This document shows, piece after piece, positions 40,605-48,657 of a stretch of DNA of 64,000 nt; the first letter of the stretch is position 1, and every line of letters starts with the position of its first letter. The notes beneath the pieces are model-generated. The model saw only the letters and a list, made by a program, of their open reading frames with translations. It did not search any database and was not told the DNA's origin. The position numbers and the translations under genes were made by a program. This stretch comes from Alteromonas sp. KUL49 (GTDB lineage Bacteria > Pseudomonadota > Gammaproteobacteria > Enterobacterales > Alteromonadaceae), in assembly GCF_006538345.1 (NCBI RefSeq), contig NZ_BJKL01000013.1:45926-109925 (forward strand), written 5' to 3'.

Positions 40605-42527
40605 CTATTTAGCCAACTTCATTAGTAAAGTGTTTAGATTTTGCACAAAGGTCGCTGGGTCTTTTAAGCTACCTTGTTCAGATAGTGCAGCCTGATCAAA
40701 CAGTACGCTCACCCACTCATTGAACAGTTGCTCTTCCTGCGTATCAGCGAGTAACTTAACTAGCGCGTGCTCTGGGTTAAGCTCGAAGTGATACTTCACA
40801 TCTGGTACGGTTTGACCTGCCGCTTGCATCAGCTTCATCATTTGCGTAGTCATGCCATTGTCATCAGCCACAATACATGCAGGAGAATCAGTCAAGCGAT
40901 GGGTAAATTTAACATCAATGACTTTTTCACCTAATGCCGCTTTAGCGCGTTCTAGAATACCTTCTACTTGCTTTTCGGCATCTTCTTGCGCTTTCTTAGA
41001 CTCTTCGTCTTCTAAATCACCAAGATCTAAGTTTGCCTTCGCAATAGACTCGAACTGTTTTTCGCTAAACTCAGTTAAGTGAGACATCAACCACTCGTCA
41101 ATGCGCTCGCCCATTAGCAACACTTCAATGCCTTTCTTGCGGAAGATCTCAAGGTGTGGACTAGACTTAGCCGCTTGTAGGCTGTCAGCAGTCACATAAT
41201 AAATCTTCTCTTGGCCGTCTTTCATGCGCTCAATGTAGTCAGCGAGTGACACAGTTTGTGCATCTGACTCATCGTGTGTCGATGAGAAGCGAAGCAATCC
41301 AGCAATCTTTTCTTTGTTACCAAAATCTTCCGCAGGGCCTTCTTTAAGTACGTTGCCGAATTCATTCCAGAAAGACTGGTACTTTTCAGCATCGTTCTTC
41401 GCCATACGCTCAAGCATCTGTAAAACGCGCTTAGTACAACCTTGGCGTAACGCTTGAGTGATCTTGTTGTCTTGCAAAATTTCGCGAGATACGTTCAACG
41501 GTAAATCGTTGCTGTCTAGTAAACCTTTAACGAATCGTAGGTATGTCGGCATAAACTGTTCTGCGTCATCCATAATGAATACGCGTTGAACATAAAGTTT
41601 AAGGCCGTGGCTTTGCTCGCGATTCCACATATCAAAAGGCGCTTTTGCCGGAATATAAAGCAAACTCGTATATTCAGTTTTACCTTCGACTTTGTTGTGG
41701 GCCCATGAAAGCGGATCAGCAAAATCGTGTGAAATATGCTTGTAGAATTCGCTGTACTCTTCGTCAGAAATATCTGACTTGTCGCGTGTCCAAAGCGCAG
41801 TTGCTTTGTTTACCACTTCCCATTCGCCCGGCTGAGCTGGTACTTTTTCACCATCTGGGTCGTCGCTCTCAGGCACTTCGTCTTTCCACATTTGCACAGG
41901 AATGCTGATGTGGTCAGAGTACTTACTTACAATAGAACGCAAACGCCATGCGTCGGCGAATTCTTTTTCTTCTTCGCGAAGGTGAAGCGTAATTTCAGTA
42001 CCACGAGTAGGCTTGTTGATTTCAGCAAGGGTGAATTCGCCCTCACCCTCTGAAATCCACTCTACACCAGCAGAAGCATCTGCACCTGCTGCACGAGTGC
42101 GAACAGTGACTTTACTAGCTACGATGAATGCAGAATAAAAACCAACACCGAATTGACCAATCAACTGAGAGTCTTTTGCACTGTCGCCTGATAACTTGCT
42201 AAAGAAGTCTTTAGTACCAGACTTTGCGATAGTACCAAGGTTGGCGATCACTTCTTCGCGGCTCATACCAATACCATTGTCAGTAATGGTAATGGTGTTC
42301 GCATCAGAATCAACACTTAGCTTAACGTTAAGCTCGCCGTCATTTTCATAAAGGCTGTCGTTTTCAAGTGCACGGAAACGAAGTTTGTCAGCTGCGTCAG
42401 CAGCGTTTGATACTAACTCACGTAAAAAGATTTCTTTGTTTGAATACAAAGAATGGATCATCAAATGTAGAAGTTGCTTTACTTCTGTCTGAAAGCCATG
42501 GGTTTCTCTTTGGGCTGCTTCAGCCAT
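40605..42527 (-). CDS. htpG: Molecular chaperone HtpG (Hsp90)
   Basis: A 640-residue bacterial Hsp90. N-terminal GHKL ATPase domain ([42 protein letters not shown]), the middle domain with the catalytic Arg region [13 protein letters not shown], and the C-terminal dimer domain. It matures and refolds proteins under stress. A sigma-32-like box lies upstream, and the strong terminator follows. It lies between recR and adk as in E. coli. Confidence 0.97.
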   Translation of the reverse strand: MAEAAQRETHGFQTEVKQLLHLMIHSLYSNKEIFLRELVSNAADAADKLRFRALENDSLYENDGELNVKLSVDSDANTITITDNGIGMSREEVIANLGTIAKSGTKDFFSKLSGDSAKDSQLIGQFGVGFYSAFIVASKVTVRTRAAGADASAGVEWISEGEGEFTLAEINKPTRGTEITLHLREEEKEFADAWRLRSIVSKYSDHISIPVQMWKDEVPESDDPDGEKVPAQPGEWEVVNKATALWTRDKSDISDEEYSEFYKHISHDFADPLSWAHNKVEGKTEYTSLLYIPAKAPFDMWNREQSHGLKLYVQRVFIMDDAEQFMPTYLRFVKGLLDSNDLPLNVSREILQDNKITQALRQGCTKRVLQMLERMAKNDAEKYQSFWNEFGNVLKEGPAEDFGNKEKIAGLLRFSSTHDESDAQTVSLADYIERMKDGQEKIYYVTADSLQAAKSSPHLEIFRKKGIEVLLMGERIDEWLMSHLTEFSEKQFESIAKANLDLGDLEDEESKKAQEDAEKQVEGILERAKAALGEKVIDVKFTHRLTDSPACIVADDNGMTTQMMKLMQAAGQTVPDVKYHFELNPEHALVKLLADTQEEQLFNEWVSVLFDQAALSEQGSLKDPATFVQNLNTLLMKLAK

Positions 42528-42571
42528 AATCCACGATCTCCTCGTTGAATGGATTTTGTTACATTCAGACA

Positions 42572-42600
42572 GGTGTGGTCAGAGAAGATATTTTTCAACA
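42572..42600 (-). promoter_or_regulatory. Possible heat-shock (sigma-32-like) promoter of htpG
   Basis: On the minus strand TTGAAA (42598-42593) and CCACAC (42578-42573) are 14 bases apart, loosely like the sigma-32 pattern (CTTGAA and CCCCAT). The -10 match is poor. It lies about 45 bases before the htpG start. Confidence 0.3.
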
Positions 42601-42635
42601 GTAGGGACAAAAAAATATTGGCAACCGGTTCGAAA

Positions 42636-43235
42636 TTACAGTTTTCTTCGCCCTGAAAAAGCGTGGGTGAGCGTATTGCCATCGATAAACTCTAGTTCTC
42701 CACCTACAGGAACACCATGCGCTATACGGCTTGCCTCTACACCGTGTTTATCACACAACTGACCAATGTAGTGGGCGGTGGCTTCCCCTTCGACCGTGGG
42801 GTTTGTCGCTAGAATGACTTCATCGTAACGGTCATCACCAATCTGCCCTTCAAGTATATCTAGGCCAATCTCATTTGGGCCGATACCGTCAATGGGTGAC
42901 AAATGTCCCATTAGCACAAAATACGTTCCTTTGAAGGTCAACGTTTGTTCAATAGCCATCACATCTTGCGGGCTCTCAACCACGCACAGCTGCCGGCTTT
43001 CTGCACGTTGCGGATGGGCGCAGATTTCGCACAATGGATTCTCTGAAAAATTACGACACTGTTGGCAATGTCCGATGTGCTCCATTGCGTTATGCAGTGC
43101 AGCACTCAACGCTTTGCCCCCATCCCTGTTGCGTTCAAGTAGTTGAAATGCCATGCGCTGAGCTGTTTTTTTACCAACACCTGAAAGGCAGGTTAAGTTG
43201 TCTATTAGCTCGGTTAACAAAGGACTGTATTTCAA
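42636..43235 (-). CDS. recR: Recombination protein RecR
   Basis: A 199-residue protein: N-terminal helix-hairpin-helix, four zinc-binding cysteines (57, 60, 69 and 72), a Toprim domain ([13 protein letters not shown]) and a Walker B-like tail. It works with RecFO to load RecA at gaps. In enterobacteria recR follows dnaX-ybaB; here the RNA-repair operon lies upstream, so recR needs its own promoter. htpG follows it about 110 bases downstream. Confidence 0.96.
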   Translation of the reverse strand: MKYSPLLTELIDNLTCLSGVGKKTAQRMAFQLLERNRDGGKALSAALHNAMEHIGHCQQCRNFSENPLCEICAHPQRAESRQLCVVESPQDVMAIEQTLTFKGTYFVLMGHLSPIDGIGPNEIGLDILEGQIGDDRYDEVILATNPTVEGEATAHYIGQLCDKHGVEASRIAHGVPVGGELEFIDGNTLTHAFSGRRKL

Positions 43236-43659
43236 GGGCGTGGGTACTCATCAGCTACGAAAATCCCGCTCATTCTAATACGGTTATCGAACTTTGTAAC
43301 TAGCTGAACTGAATGCAACTGAACCTTATAACGAATAATCGACAATATTTAATCTTTAGTTTTTCTTGCAATCACATTGATGAAGAAATAGACTGCGCCC
43401 GTTCACTCAACAAGCGAACATTTTTTCAGCAATTATCATCACATCACCAGCAGAGGAGAAAATATTATGTTGTATTTATCAAATTCCTTTGCAGGTCTAG
43501 CCCGCTAAATAGCTAAAAGCTTTTCAAACCATCGATTAGCTTTTTCTGAAAGCTATATTTCGGTCACGCGATATTCAGATACGTGTGTAAATAGATCTGC
43601 CAATTCGTTTTTGATTTAAAAATTTACTCGCTCATTGTTATGGGCAAGGAATTGGTACT
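43236..43659. other. Region between divergent recR and the RNA-repair operon
   Basis: A 424-base, AT-rich region without a recognisable protein gene except a tiny possible leader (43467-43508). It should hold divergent promoters. No sigma-54 box (GG-N10-GC type, as in E. coli rtcBA) was found by eye. A perfect 7-bp hairpin TAGCTTT/AAAGCTA lies at 43537-43555, with AAAAGCTTTT just before it at 43515-43524. Confidence 0.55.
43467..43508 (+). CDS. Possible short leader peptide before rtcB
   Basis: A 13-codon frame (MLYLSNSFAGLAR) with an excellent AGAGGAG ribosome site eight bases upstream. It ends just before a hairpin (43537-43555), about 150 bases before rtcB. No run of one regulatory codon is seen. 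Its existence rests on the ribosome site alone. Confidence 0.3.
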   Translation: MLYLSNSFAGLAR

Positions 43660-44820
43660 ATGGGCAAATCCGTCCAAAAAATAACTGATAGGGTGAGTCT
43701 TATTGCATCCGCCGACACCTGGATTGAAGGGGACGCAATTCAACAACTCACTAAAACATCAGAGCTTATTGGCATGCAGCGTGTTGCTGGCATGCCTGAC
43801 TTGCACCCCGGTAGAGGCTATCCCATTGGGGCTGCATTTTTTTCTAAAAATACTATTTACCCCGCATTGGTGGGGAATGACATTGGTTGTGGTATGTCTC
43901 AGTGGCAAACCACAATGAAAGTGTCAAAAGTTAATCTCGACAAAATGGTGAAAAAGCTCTCAGATGTAGAGTCTCCCCTTGATGAAAGCTGGAGCGATTA
44001 CGTTAATGAGCAAAAAGCACGCCGTCAGATAAATATTGATAGCTTTGATAAAGCACTTGGCACCATTGGAGGTGGAAATCATTTCGCCGAATTCCAAGCC
44101 ATTGACGAGATATACAACCAGAGCGCAGTTAACGAGCTTGGGTTGGTTAAAGATGCTTTACAACTACTAGTGCATTCTGGCTCTCGAGGTCTTGGACAGC
44201 GCATATTGGTTGAACATGTTGCAGCCTTTAATCACCATGGTTTGCAGATTGAAAGTGACGAGTTCACTGATTACATGCAAAGACATAACGAAGCATTGCG
44301 TTGGGCAGAGCTAAACCGAGAGCTTATTGCACTCAGGTTTTTAGAAGCTACACGGACTTCAGGAAAATGTGTATTGGACGTCAACCACAATCTGGTATGC
44401 CAAAAACAGATTGATGGCATTGATGGTTGGTTACATAGAAAAGGCGCAACGCCCAGTGACAAAGGTTGTGTGGTGATTCCTGGATCTCGTGGTGATTACA
44501 GCTACCTTGTGAAGCCGATAGAAAATGTTGGTAACACAACCAGTTTGTATTCTCTGGCCCATGGCGCAGGAAGAAAATGGAAACGTGGAGACTGTCAAAG
44601 CCGGTTAAGTCACAAATTCAAACGGGAGGACTTAACCCGCACGACATTTGGCAGCCGAGTGGTTTGTGGAAGTAAAGATCTGTTGTATGAAGAAGCACCT
44701 CAGGCTTATAAAAAATGTGCATCTATCATCTCGGATTTAGTTGATGCTGGGCTTGTTGAAGTTTTAGCACGACTGAAACCCGTGTTGACATTCAAAACTC
44801 ATGGGGAGTGTTCGTCATGA
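43660..44820 (+). CDS. RtcB family RNA ligase (PrfH-associated RtcB2 type)
   Basis: A 386-residue 3'-5' RNA ligase. RtcB joins a 3'-phosphate or 2',3'-cyclic phosphate to a 5'-OH using GTP and Mn2+. Metal and catalytic residues are present: Asp 74 and Cys 77 (NDIGCGM), His 141 (GGGNHFAE), His 172 (VHSGSRG), His 243 (DVNHN) and the guanylylated His 301 in LAHGAGR. At 386 residues it is shorter than E. coli RtcB (408) and fits the RtcB2 group that travels with prfH. Its TGA overlaps the prfH ATG. RtcB2-PrfH pairs are reported to rescue and repair ribosomes cut in the 16S decoding centre. Confidence 0.95.
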   Translation: MGKSVQKITDRVSLIASADTWIEGDAIQQLTKTSELIGMQRVAGMPDLHPGRGYPIGAAFFSKNTIYPALVGNDIGCGMSQWQTTMKVSKVNLDKMVKKLSDVESPLDESWSDYVNEQKARRQINIDSFDKALGTIGGGNHFAEFQAIDEIYNQSAVNELGLVKDALQLLVHSGSRGLGQRILVEHVAAFNHHGLQIESDEFTDYMQRHNEALRWAELNRELIALRFLEATRTSGKCVLDVNHNLVCQKQIDGIDGWLHRKGATPSDKGCVVIPGSRGDYSYLVKPIENVGNTTSLYSLAHGAGRKWKRGDCQSRLSHKFKREDLTRTTFGSRVVCGSKDLLYEEAPQAYKKCASIISDLVDAGLVEVLARLKPVLTFKTHGECSS

Positions 44821-45464
44821 TTTTACTCCAAATATCAGCGGGCCAAGGCCCGCTTGAATGTTGTCAGGCGGTAGGCCACGCACTCAAGCATATTGAAAAA
44901 GAGTGCGCCGAAAGCAAGGTAAATCTAGAGCCAATGGAGATGGTGACTACATCCCACAGGCATTGTTACAAATCAGTGCTATTAAAGCTTGGAGCTTCGC
45001 CACGCGCGGCTACAGCAAACGAGAGGGAGGCGAAGACACTAGCGCAACGTTGGAGTGGAACTATGCTTTGGGTTTGCGAGAGTCAGTTAAGACCGAAACA
45101 CAAACGCAAAAACTGGTTTTTCAGTGGGAGCGTTTTTGAGATAGACGAACCTGCGTTTGGTCGGGAGGTGTCGTTCAAAACATGCAGAGCATCCGGCGCT
45201 GGCGGTCAGCACGTCAACACCACCGACTCTGCCGTACAAGCTATACACAATGAAACGGGTATAAGTGTACGGGTAGAAAACGAGCGGAGCCAACATGCTA
45301 ACAAGCGCAGAGCACTAGCACTGCTCTACCAAAAACTAGACGAGCTACGCACCGAGAGCCGAAGCGTTAGTGAAAAAGCTCGCTGGCAACAACACACTGC
45401 CTTAGAGCGAGGTAACCCAACTAGGTTATTCCGCGGCATTAAATTCATAGAAGTACGAGGATAA
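44817..45464 (+). CDS. prfH: Peptide chain release factor-like protein PrfH
   Basis: A 215-residue release-factor homologue. The GGQ motif that triggers peptidyl-tRNA hydrolysis is at residues 129-131 ([16 protein letters not shown]). The family lacks the first domain and the stop-codon-reading loop of RF1/RF2; instead PrfH is known to act on ribosomes with a damaged decoding centre. The start at 44817 (ATGA overlap with rtcB, GGGGAG site eight bases upstream) is preferred over a frame start three codons earlier. Its stop codon lies five bases before the outer stem of the folded element. Confidence 0.95.
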   Translation: MILLQISAGQGPLECCQAVGHALKHIEKECAESKVNLEPMEMVTTSHRHCYKSVLLKLGASPRAATANEREAKTLAQRWSGTMLWVCESQLRPKHKRKNWFFSGSVFEIDEPAFGREVSFKTCRASGAGGQHVNTTDSAVQAIHNETGISVRVENERSQHANKRRALALLYQKLDELRTESRSVSEKARWQQHTALERGNPTRLFRGIKFIEVRG

Positions 45465-45468
45465 GACA

Positions 45469-45576
45469 ATGTAATTCCTTCTATCGCTGGCACCATCACA
45501 CCATTGAGTGTAGCGCACTCGATGAGTGTGGTGCTGTGTGAGCTTCAAACATTTGAACTAATAGAAGGAATAACAT
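45469..45576 (+). promoter_or_regulatory. Structured RNA element that masks the ligase ribosome site
   Basis: Outer stem: 45469-45484 pairs with 45561-45576 at 15 of 16 positions (one A-A mismatch; core ATTCCTTCTAT/ATAGAAGGAAT). Inside, a long hairpin (45491-45536) forms: GAGTG/CACTC closes a TAGCG loop and continues with about twelve more pairs broken by one bulge and one mismatch. A second small stem TTCAA/TTGAA lies at 45544-45557, so the whole resembles a three-way junction. The outer 3' arm contains the AGAAGGAA ribosome site of the ligase gene (ATG 45578). Pairing was done by eye; energies were not computed. Confidence 0.8.
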
Positions 45577-45577
45577 A

Positions 45578-46210
45578 ATGAGAGTTAAATACCCTCGCAC
45601 CCCACATTTACCATGGTCAAAGGGTGCGACCAAGGATGACCTATGCACCACGAGCACTTCGTGCTTTGTTGGCAAAAAGGTCATCGTCACAGAAAAAATG
45701 GATGGTGAGAACACCACGCTCTACACCGATTACACCCACGCCCGTTCTGTTGATGGTCGTTTTCATCCGTCTCGTGCTTGGGTAAAAGCACTACAGGGAA
45801 AAATTGGCTATCAAATACCTGATGGCTGGCGTGTGTGTGGAGAAAACCTTTACGCAAAACATTCGATTTACTACGCGAATTTACCGAGCTACTTTCTCGT
45901 ATTTTCGGTGTGGAACGACCAAAATTACAGCCTATCGTGGGAAGAAACAGTATGTTTTTCGAAACAGTTAGGATTAGCAACGCCTGAAGTACTTTATGAC
46001 GGGATCTGGGACGAAACCACAATAAGGAATCTAGTGTTAGACACAGACAAACAAGAAGGCTACGTGGTAAGGCTAGCAGCTAGCTTTGACTATAAGGATT
46101 TCGCCAAATCTATTGCCAAATGGGTAAGGCCAAATCACGTCACCACCGATAAACACTGGATGCACGTCGATGTTACGCCCAATGGCCTTAAACAAAAGGA
46201 GGGCCAATAA
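45578..46210 (+). CDS. ATP-dependent RNA ligase
   Basis: A 210-residue ligase with the nucleotidyltransferase motifs in order: motif I KMDG (Lys 40, the adenylylated lysine), an acidic/aromatic VCGENLY box (motif III, Glu 89), FLVFSVWN (IIIa), QEGYVVR (IV, Glu 160) and AKSIAKWV (V, Lys 177/181). It should seal 3'-OH/5'-phosphate RNA ends through a ligase-AMP step. There is no extra C-terminal domain, so it is a minimal RNA ligase of the Rnl2-like superfamily. The HD-Pnk gene starts immediately after its stop codon, and together they could form a heal-and-seal pair. Its ribosome site lies in the folded element upstream. Confidence 0.9.
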   Translation: MRVKYPRTPHLPWSKGATKDDLCTTSTSCFVGKKVIVTEKMDGENTTLYTDYTHARSVDGRFHPSRAWVKALQGKIGYQIPDGWRVCGENLYAKHSIYYANLPSYFLVFSVWNDQNYSLSWEETVCFSKQLGLATPEVLYDGIWDETTIRNLVLDTDKQEGYVVRLAASFDYKDFAKSIAKWVRPNHVTTDKHWMHVDVTPNGLKQKEGQ

Positions 46211-47509
46211 ATGGACAAAGTTAACCTATGGTTGAACACACTGGCACGAAGCCATAGCCCAGATTTTAGTGAATGTCTGGCAGTATTAGGGAGTTACTTT
46301 CCATTACTCCATGATTTTGAAAGCACTGAACAAGACAATGAATGGCACGCAGAAGGTAACGTCGCCATTCATACAAACATGGTACTGAAAGCCCTTTATC
46401 AATTGTTGGAAAACAACGCCACACATATTCATGGAGAACAACGCTTAATTTTGATATTAGCGGCATTGCTACATGATATTGCCAAACCCATTAGTACAGT
46501 ACGGCGTGAGATTAACGGTATAGAACGAGTCGTTGCGAGCAGGCATGAAGCCATGGGAATGAGTTATCTTGCAACTCGCCTCCCGTTGCTTGGACTAAGT
46601 CAGCAGAGCATTGAATCGATAATGGGTCTCGTGGGGCACCATCAAATGCCCAAGTTGTTGGTTATCAAAAACAAGGGCTATGGAGATTATCTGCAACTTG
46701 CACTGAATACCAATCTTGAGCTGATGTACTGGCTGGAGCTAGCAGATATGCAAGGCCGTATATGTAAAGACAAAGCTACCCAAATAGAGTTACTTGAACA
46801 GTTTCGAATGTTCGCAGAGGACTATGGTTTATGGGAGATCGATTGGTCAGAACACGAATTACTAAGTAGCATTCAAATTAAGACGTCACCCGATGAGCAG
46901 ATTTACACGAATGGCTGTGGGTTGCGTCAATTAGCCTTCAATCAGATCTATCAAATTGAGGAGGCTATCGCTAAGAACTTTGAAGCTAGCCAGCAGTACT
47001 CACATCTTTTCTTAATGTGTGGCGTCAGTGGTAGTGGCAAATCCACTTGGATACAACGTAACCTCGAAGGCGTTGAGGTAGTGTCGTTAGATGACATTCG
47101 TGAAGAATTGAACGGCAAAAGGGAATGTCAGAAAAACAAGGGACAGGTATTGCAGTTAGCCAAGCAACGCTTGAAAGCCGCGCTCGCGAAGAAACAAAGC
47201 ATTGTTTGGGATGCCACTAATCTTCGAACGGACTTTAGAGAAATGATTTGTCAGATCGGTATGCAATACAATGCGCTAACCACAATAGTCGCATTTCAGT
47301 TATCTACAGACATGCTAATCAAGAACAACGCAAAACGTAAAAGCAGTGTTCCAGACAAAGTACTCCACCAGCAGATTGAGAGGTTTCAGTGGCCGTCAAG
47401 AACAGAAGCTCACCGAATGCTAGTCATAGATAACCAGGGTGTTGAGCTAAGCCGACATGGTTCTTTTAGTTTATCTATCAATACCACGGAGCTCCTGAAT
47501 ACTATATGA
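46211..47509 (+). CDS. HD-phosphoesterase/polynucleotide 5'-kinase fusion (HD-Pnk type)
   Basis: A 432-residue end-healing enzyme. The N-terminal HD domain (residues about 50-200) shows His 54, HD at 88-89 (LLHDIAK), His 112, HH at 143-144 and Asp 179 (ELADMQGR), expected to remove 2',3'-cyclic or 3'-phosphate ends. The C-terminal kinase has a P-loop GVSGSGKST (271-279), DD at 294-295 and WDATNLR (about 333-339), expected to phosphorylate 5'-OH ends. The same architecture was characterised in Runella slithyformis HD-Pnk. It starts on the base after the ligase stop, with an AGGAGG site. Phosphatase and kinase activity here are inferred from motifs. Confidence 0.93.
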   Translation: MDKVNLWLNTLARSHSPDFSECLAVLGSYFPLLHDFESTEQDNEWHAEGNVAIHTNMVLKALYQLLENNATHIHGEQRLILILAALLHDIAKPISTVRREINGIERVVASRHEAMGMSYLATRLPLLGLSQQSIESIMGLVGHHQMPKLLVIKNKGYGDYLQLALNTNLELMYWLELADMQGRICKDKATQIELLEQFRMFAEDYGLWEIDWSEHELLSSIQIKTSPDEQIYTNGCGLRQLAFNQIYQIEEAIAKNFEASQQYSHLFLMCGVSGSGKSTWIQRNLEGVEVVSLDDIREELNGKRECQKNKGQVLQLAKQRLKAALAKKQSIVWDATNLRTDFREMICQIGMQYNALTTIVAFQLSTDMLIKNNAKRKSSVPDKVLHQQIERFQWPSRTEAHRMLVIDNQGVELSRHGSFSLSINTTELLNTI

Positions 47510-47652
47510 GAGACTACACAGGTTAAATTTGATTCATGTTAATTGCCCCCGATTGACTCATTTACTGCTGCTTCCTAAGCTTAGAGATGTAACAAACGAA
47601 ATCATATTCGTCGTTTGTGCAACCATTTAAATACAACTTTCAAGGAAGATAG

Positions 47653-47962
47653 ATGTTCAAAAAAATGTCTATTTGCATTGGGGGTAGTTTTTACTTCCAC
47701 TGTGTCTAATTCTCATGCGTTTGAAGACGTGGCTGTGATTATTATTGCCGACGAGCAGTCAATAAGAACGACAAGCTCGGGATTATTTACACCTTATACC
47801 GCTGTCAGTTGGGATTTTGGCTATAATTCAAACAACGGAACTAGTGCTGAGTTTATTGTTGAATTTAGAACACTTGAGGGTGATTACTATGGTTCTCAGC
47901 CGTGGTTTGCTGATAGGTTCGGAGCCTACCCGACTGGAGACATACTTTTTGGATCTGAGTAA
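47653..47962 (+). pseudogene. Small secreted protein gene with a frameshift in a poly-A run
   Basis: The natural start is ATG 47653, with AAGGA six bases upstream, but it reads only 18 codons because of AAAAAAA at 47659-47665. Removing one A restores MFKKCLFALGVVFTSTVSNS, a perfect signal peptide, and then a continuous frame to 47962 giving a secreted protein of about 100 residues. The mature part (FEDVAVIIIADEQ...) is not recognised. Without the correction the frame has no ribosome site, so a one-base insertion is the best explanation. Confidence 0.7.
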
Positions 47963-48039
47963 CTGCGTGTACTCATATTACTAAATCGCGTAAATTTTTT
48001 ACGTCAAGTACCACCCTGTATTTAAAGGAGATTAGTACA

Positions 48040-48594
48040 GTGAACAAATACTATACGGTTGTTATTCTATTTCTCGGATTTCTCTTGGTCTCTGAAGCGA
48101 AGGCGATTGAGCAAGATATTGTTAAGTATGAGAAAGTGGATTTAATAGAGGTAATGGGGCAAAAACCCCTAGCGCGTTTTCGCGATGAATATAATGACGC
48201 AAGACTTGCCGTTTTTGAAACTTTCAACAACTATGTTGAAGATACGGACATGCATTACATATGTGCGAGGGAGCGTTTAATCAACTCACGAATTCACCAT
48301 ACGATCTGTCAGAACGCCTTCGATATCAGAATTAAAGAAGAGCTGTTCAGAAGAGAGATTAATAATTCGTGGGGTTTACTTTCACGACTCAACAGAGCGC
48401 AGACCTCATCCTTTTTAGGTACGCAAGAAATGGAGCTCTTGAAACAAAAAAAGAGTGAACTCATTAAAAACTTGGCCGCCGAAAACGAGGCATTTAAGGC
48501 AGTCTTGACCGAGTTAACTATAGCAAAATCAAATTACGAGCTTGCTCACGCCGAAACATATGGTTCGTGGAGTAACTTTACTGAGGAACTATAA
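48040..48594 (+). CDS. Hypothetical secreted protein, 184 residues
   Basis: An exported protein with a signal peptide (YYTVVILFLGFLLVSEAKA), then a mainly helical, charged protein with two cysteines (YICARER and ICQNAFD). Its C-terminal third (LLKQKKSELIKNLAAENEAFKAVL) may be a coiled coil. I do not recognise the family. The start is a GTG with a strong AAGGAG site. It follows the frameshifted secreted-protein gene in the same direction, so the two may be related in function. Confidence 0.7.
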   Translation: MNKYYTVVILFLGFLLVSEAKAIEQDIVKYEKVDLIEVMGQKPLARFRDEYNDARLAVFETFNNYVEDTDMHYICARERLINSRIHHTICQNAFDIRIKEELFRREINNSWGLLSRLNRAQTSSFLGTQEMELLKQKKSELIKNLAAENEAFKAVLTELTIAKSNYELAHAETYGSWSNFTEEL

Positions 48595-48657
48595 AGGCTT
48601 TATGACAACAAGAGCGCTCTAGGTACACAGCTAGCAATCAAATACGCAGCTGTCTAC

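Noticed and set aside
43236..43659. Sigma-54 promoter for rtcB, as in E. coli rtcBA
   Set aside because: No GG-N10-GC element at suitable spacing was found by eye, and no RtcR-like activator is in the window.
44903..45139. Overlapping open frame inside prfH
   Set aside because: Lies wholly inside prfH in another frame, lacks a ribosome site, and the prfH frame has clear family motifs.
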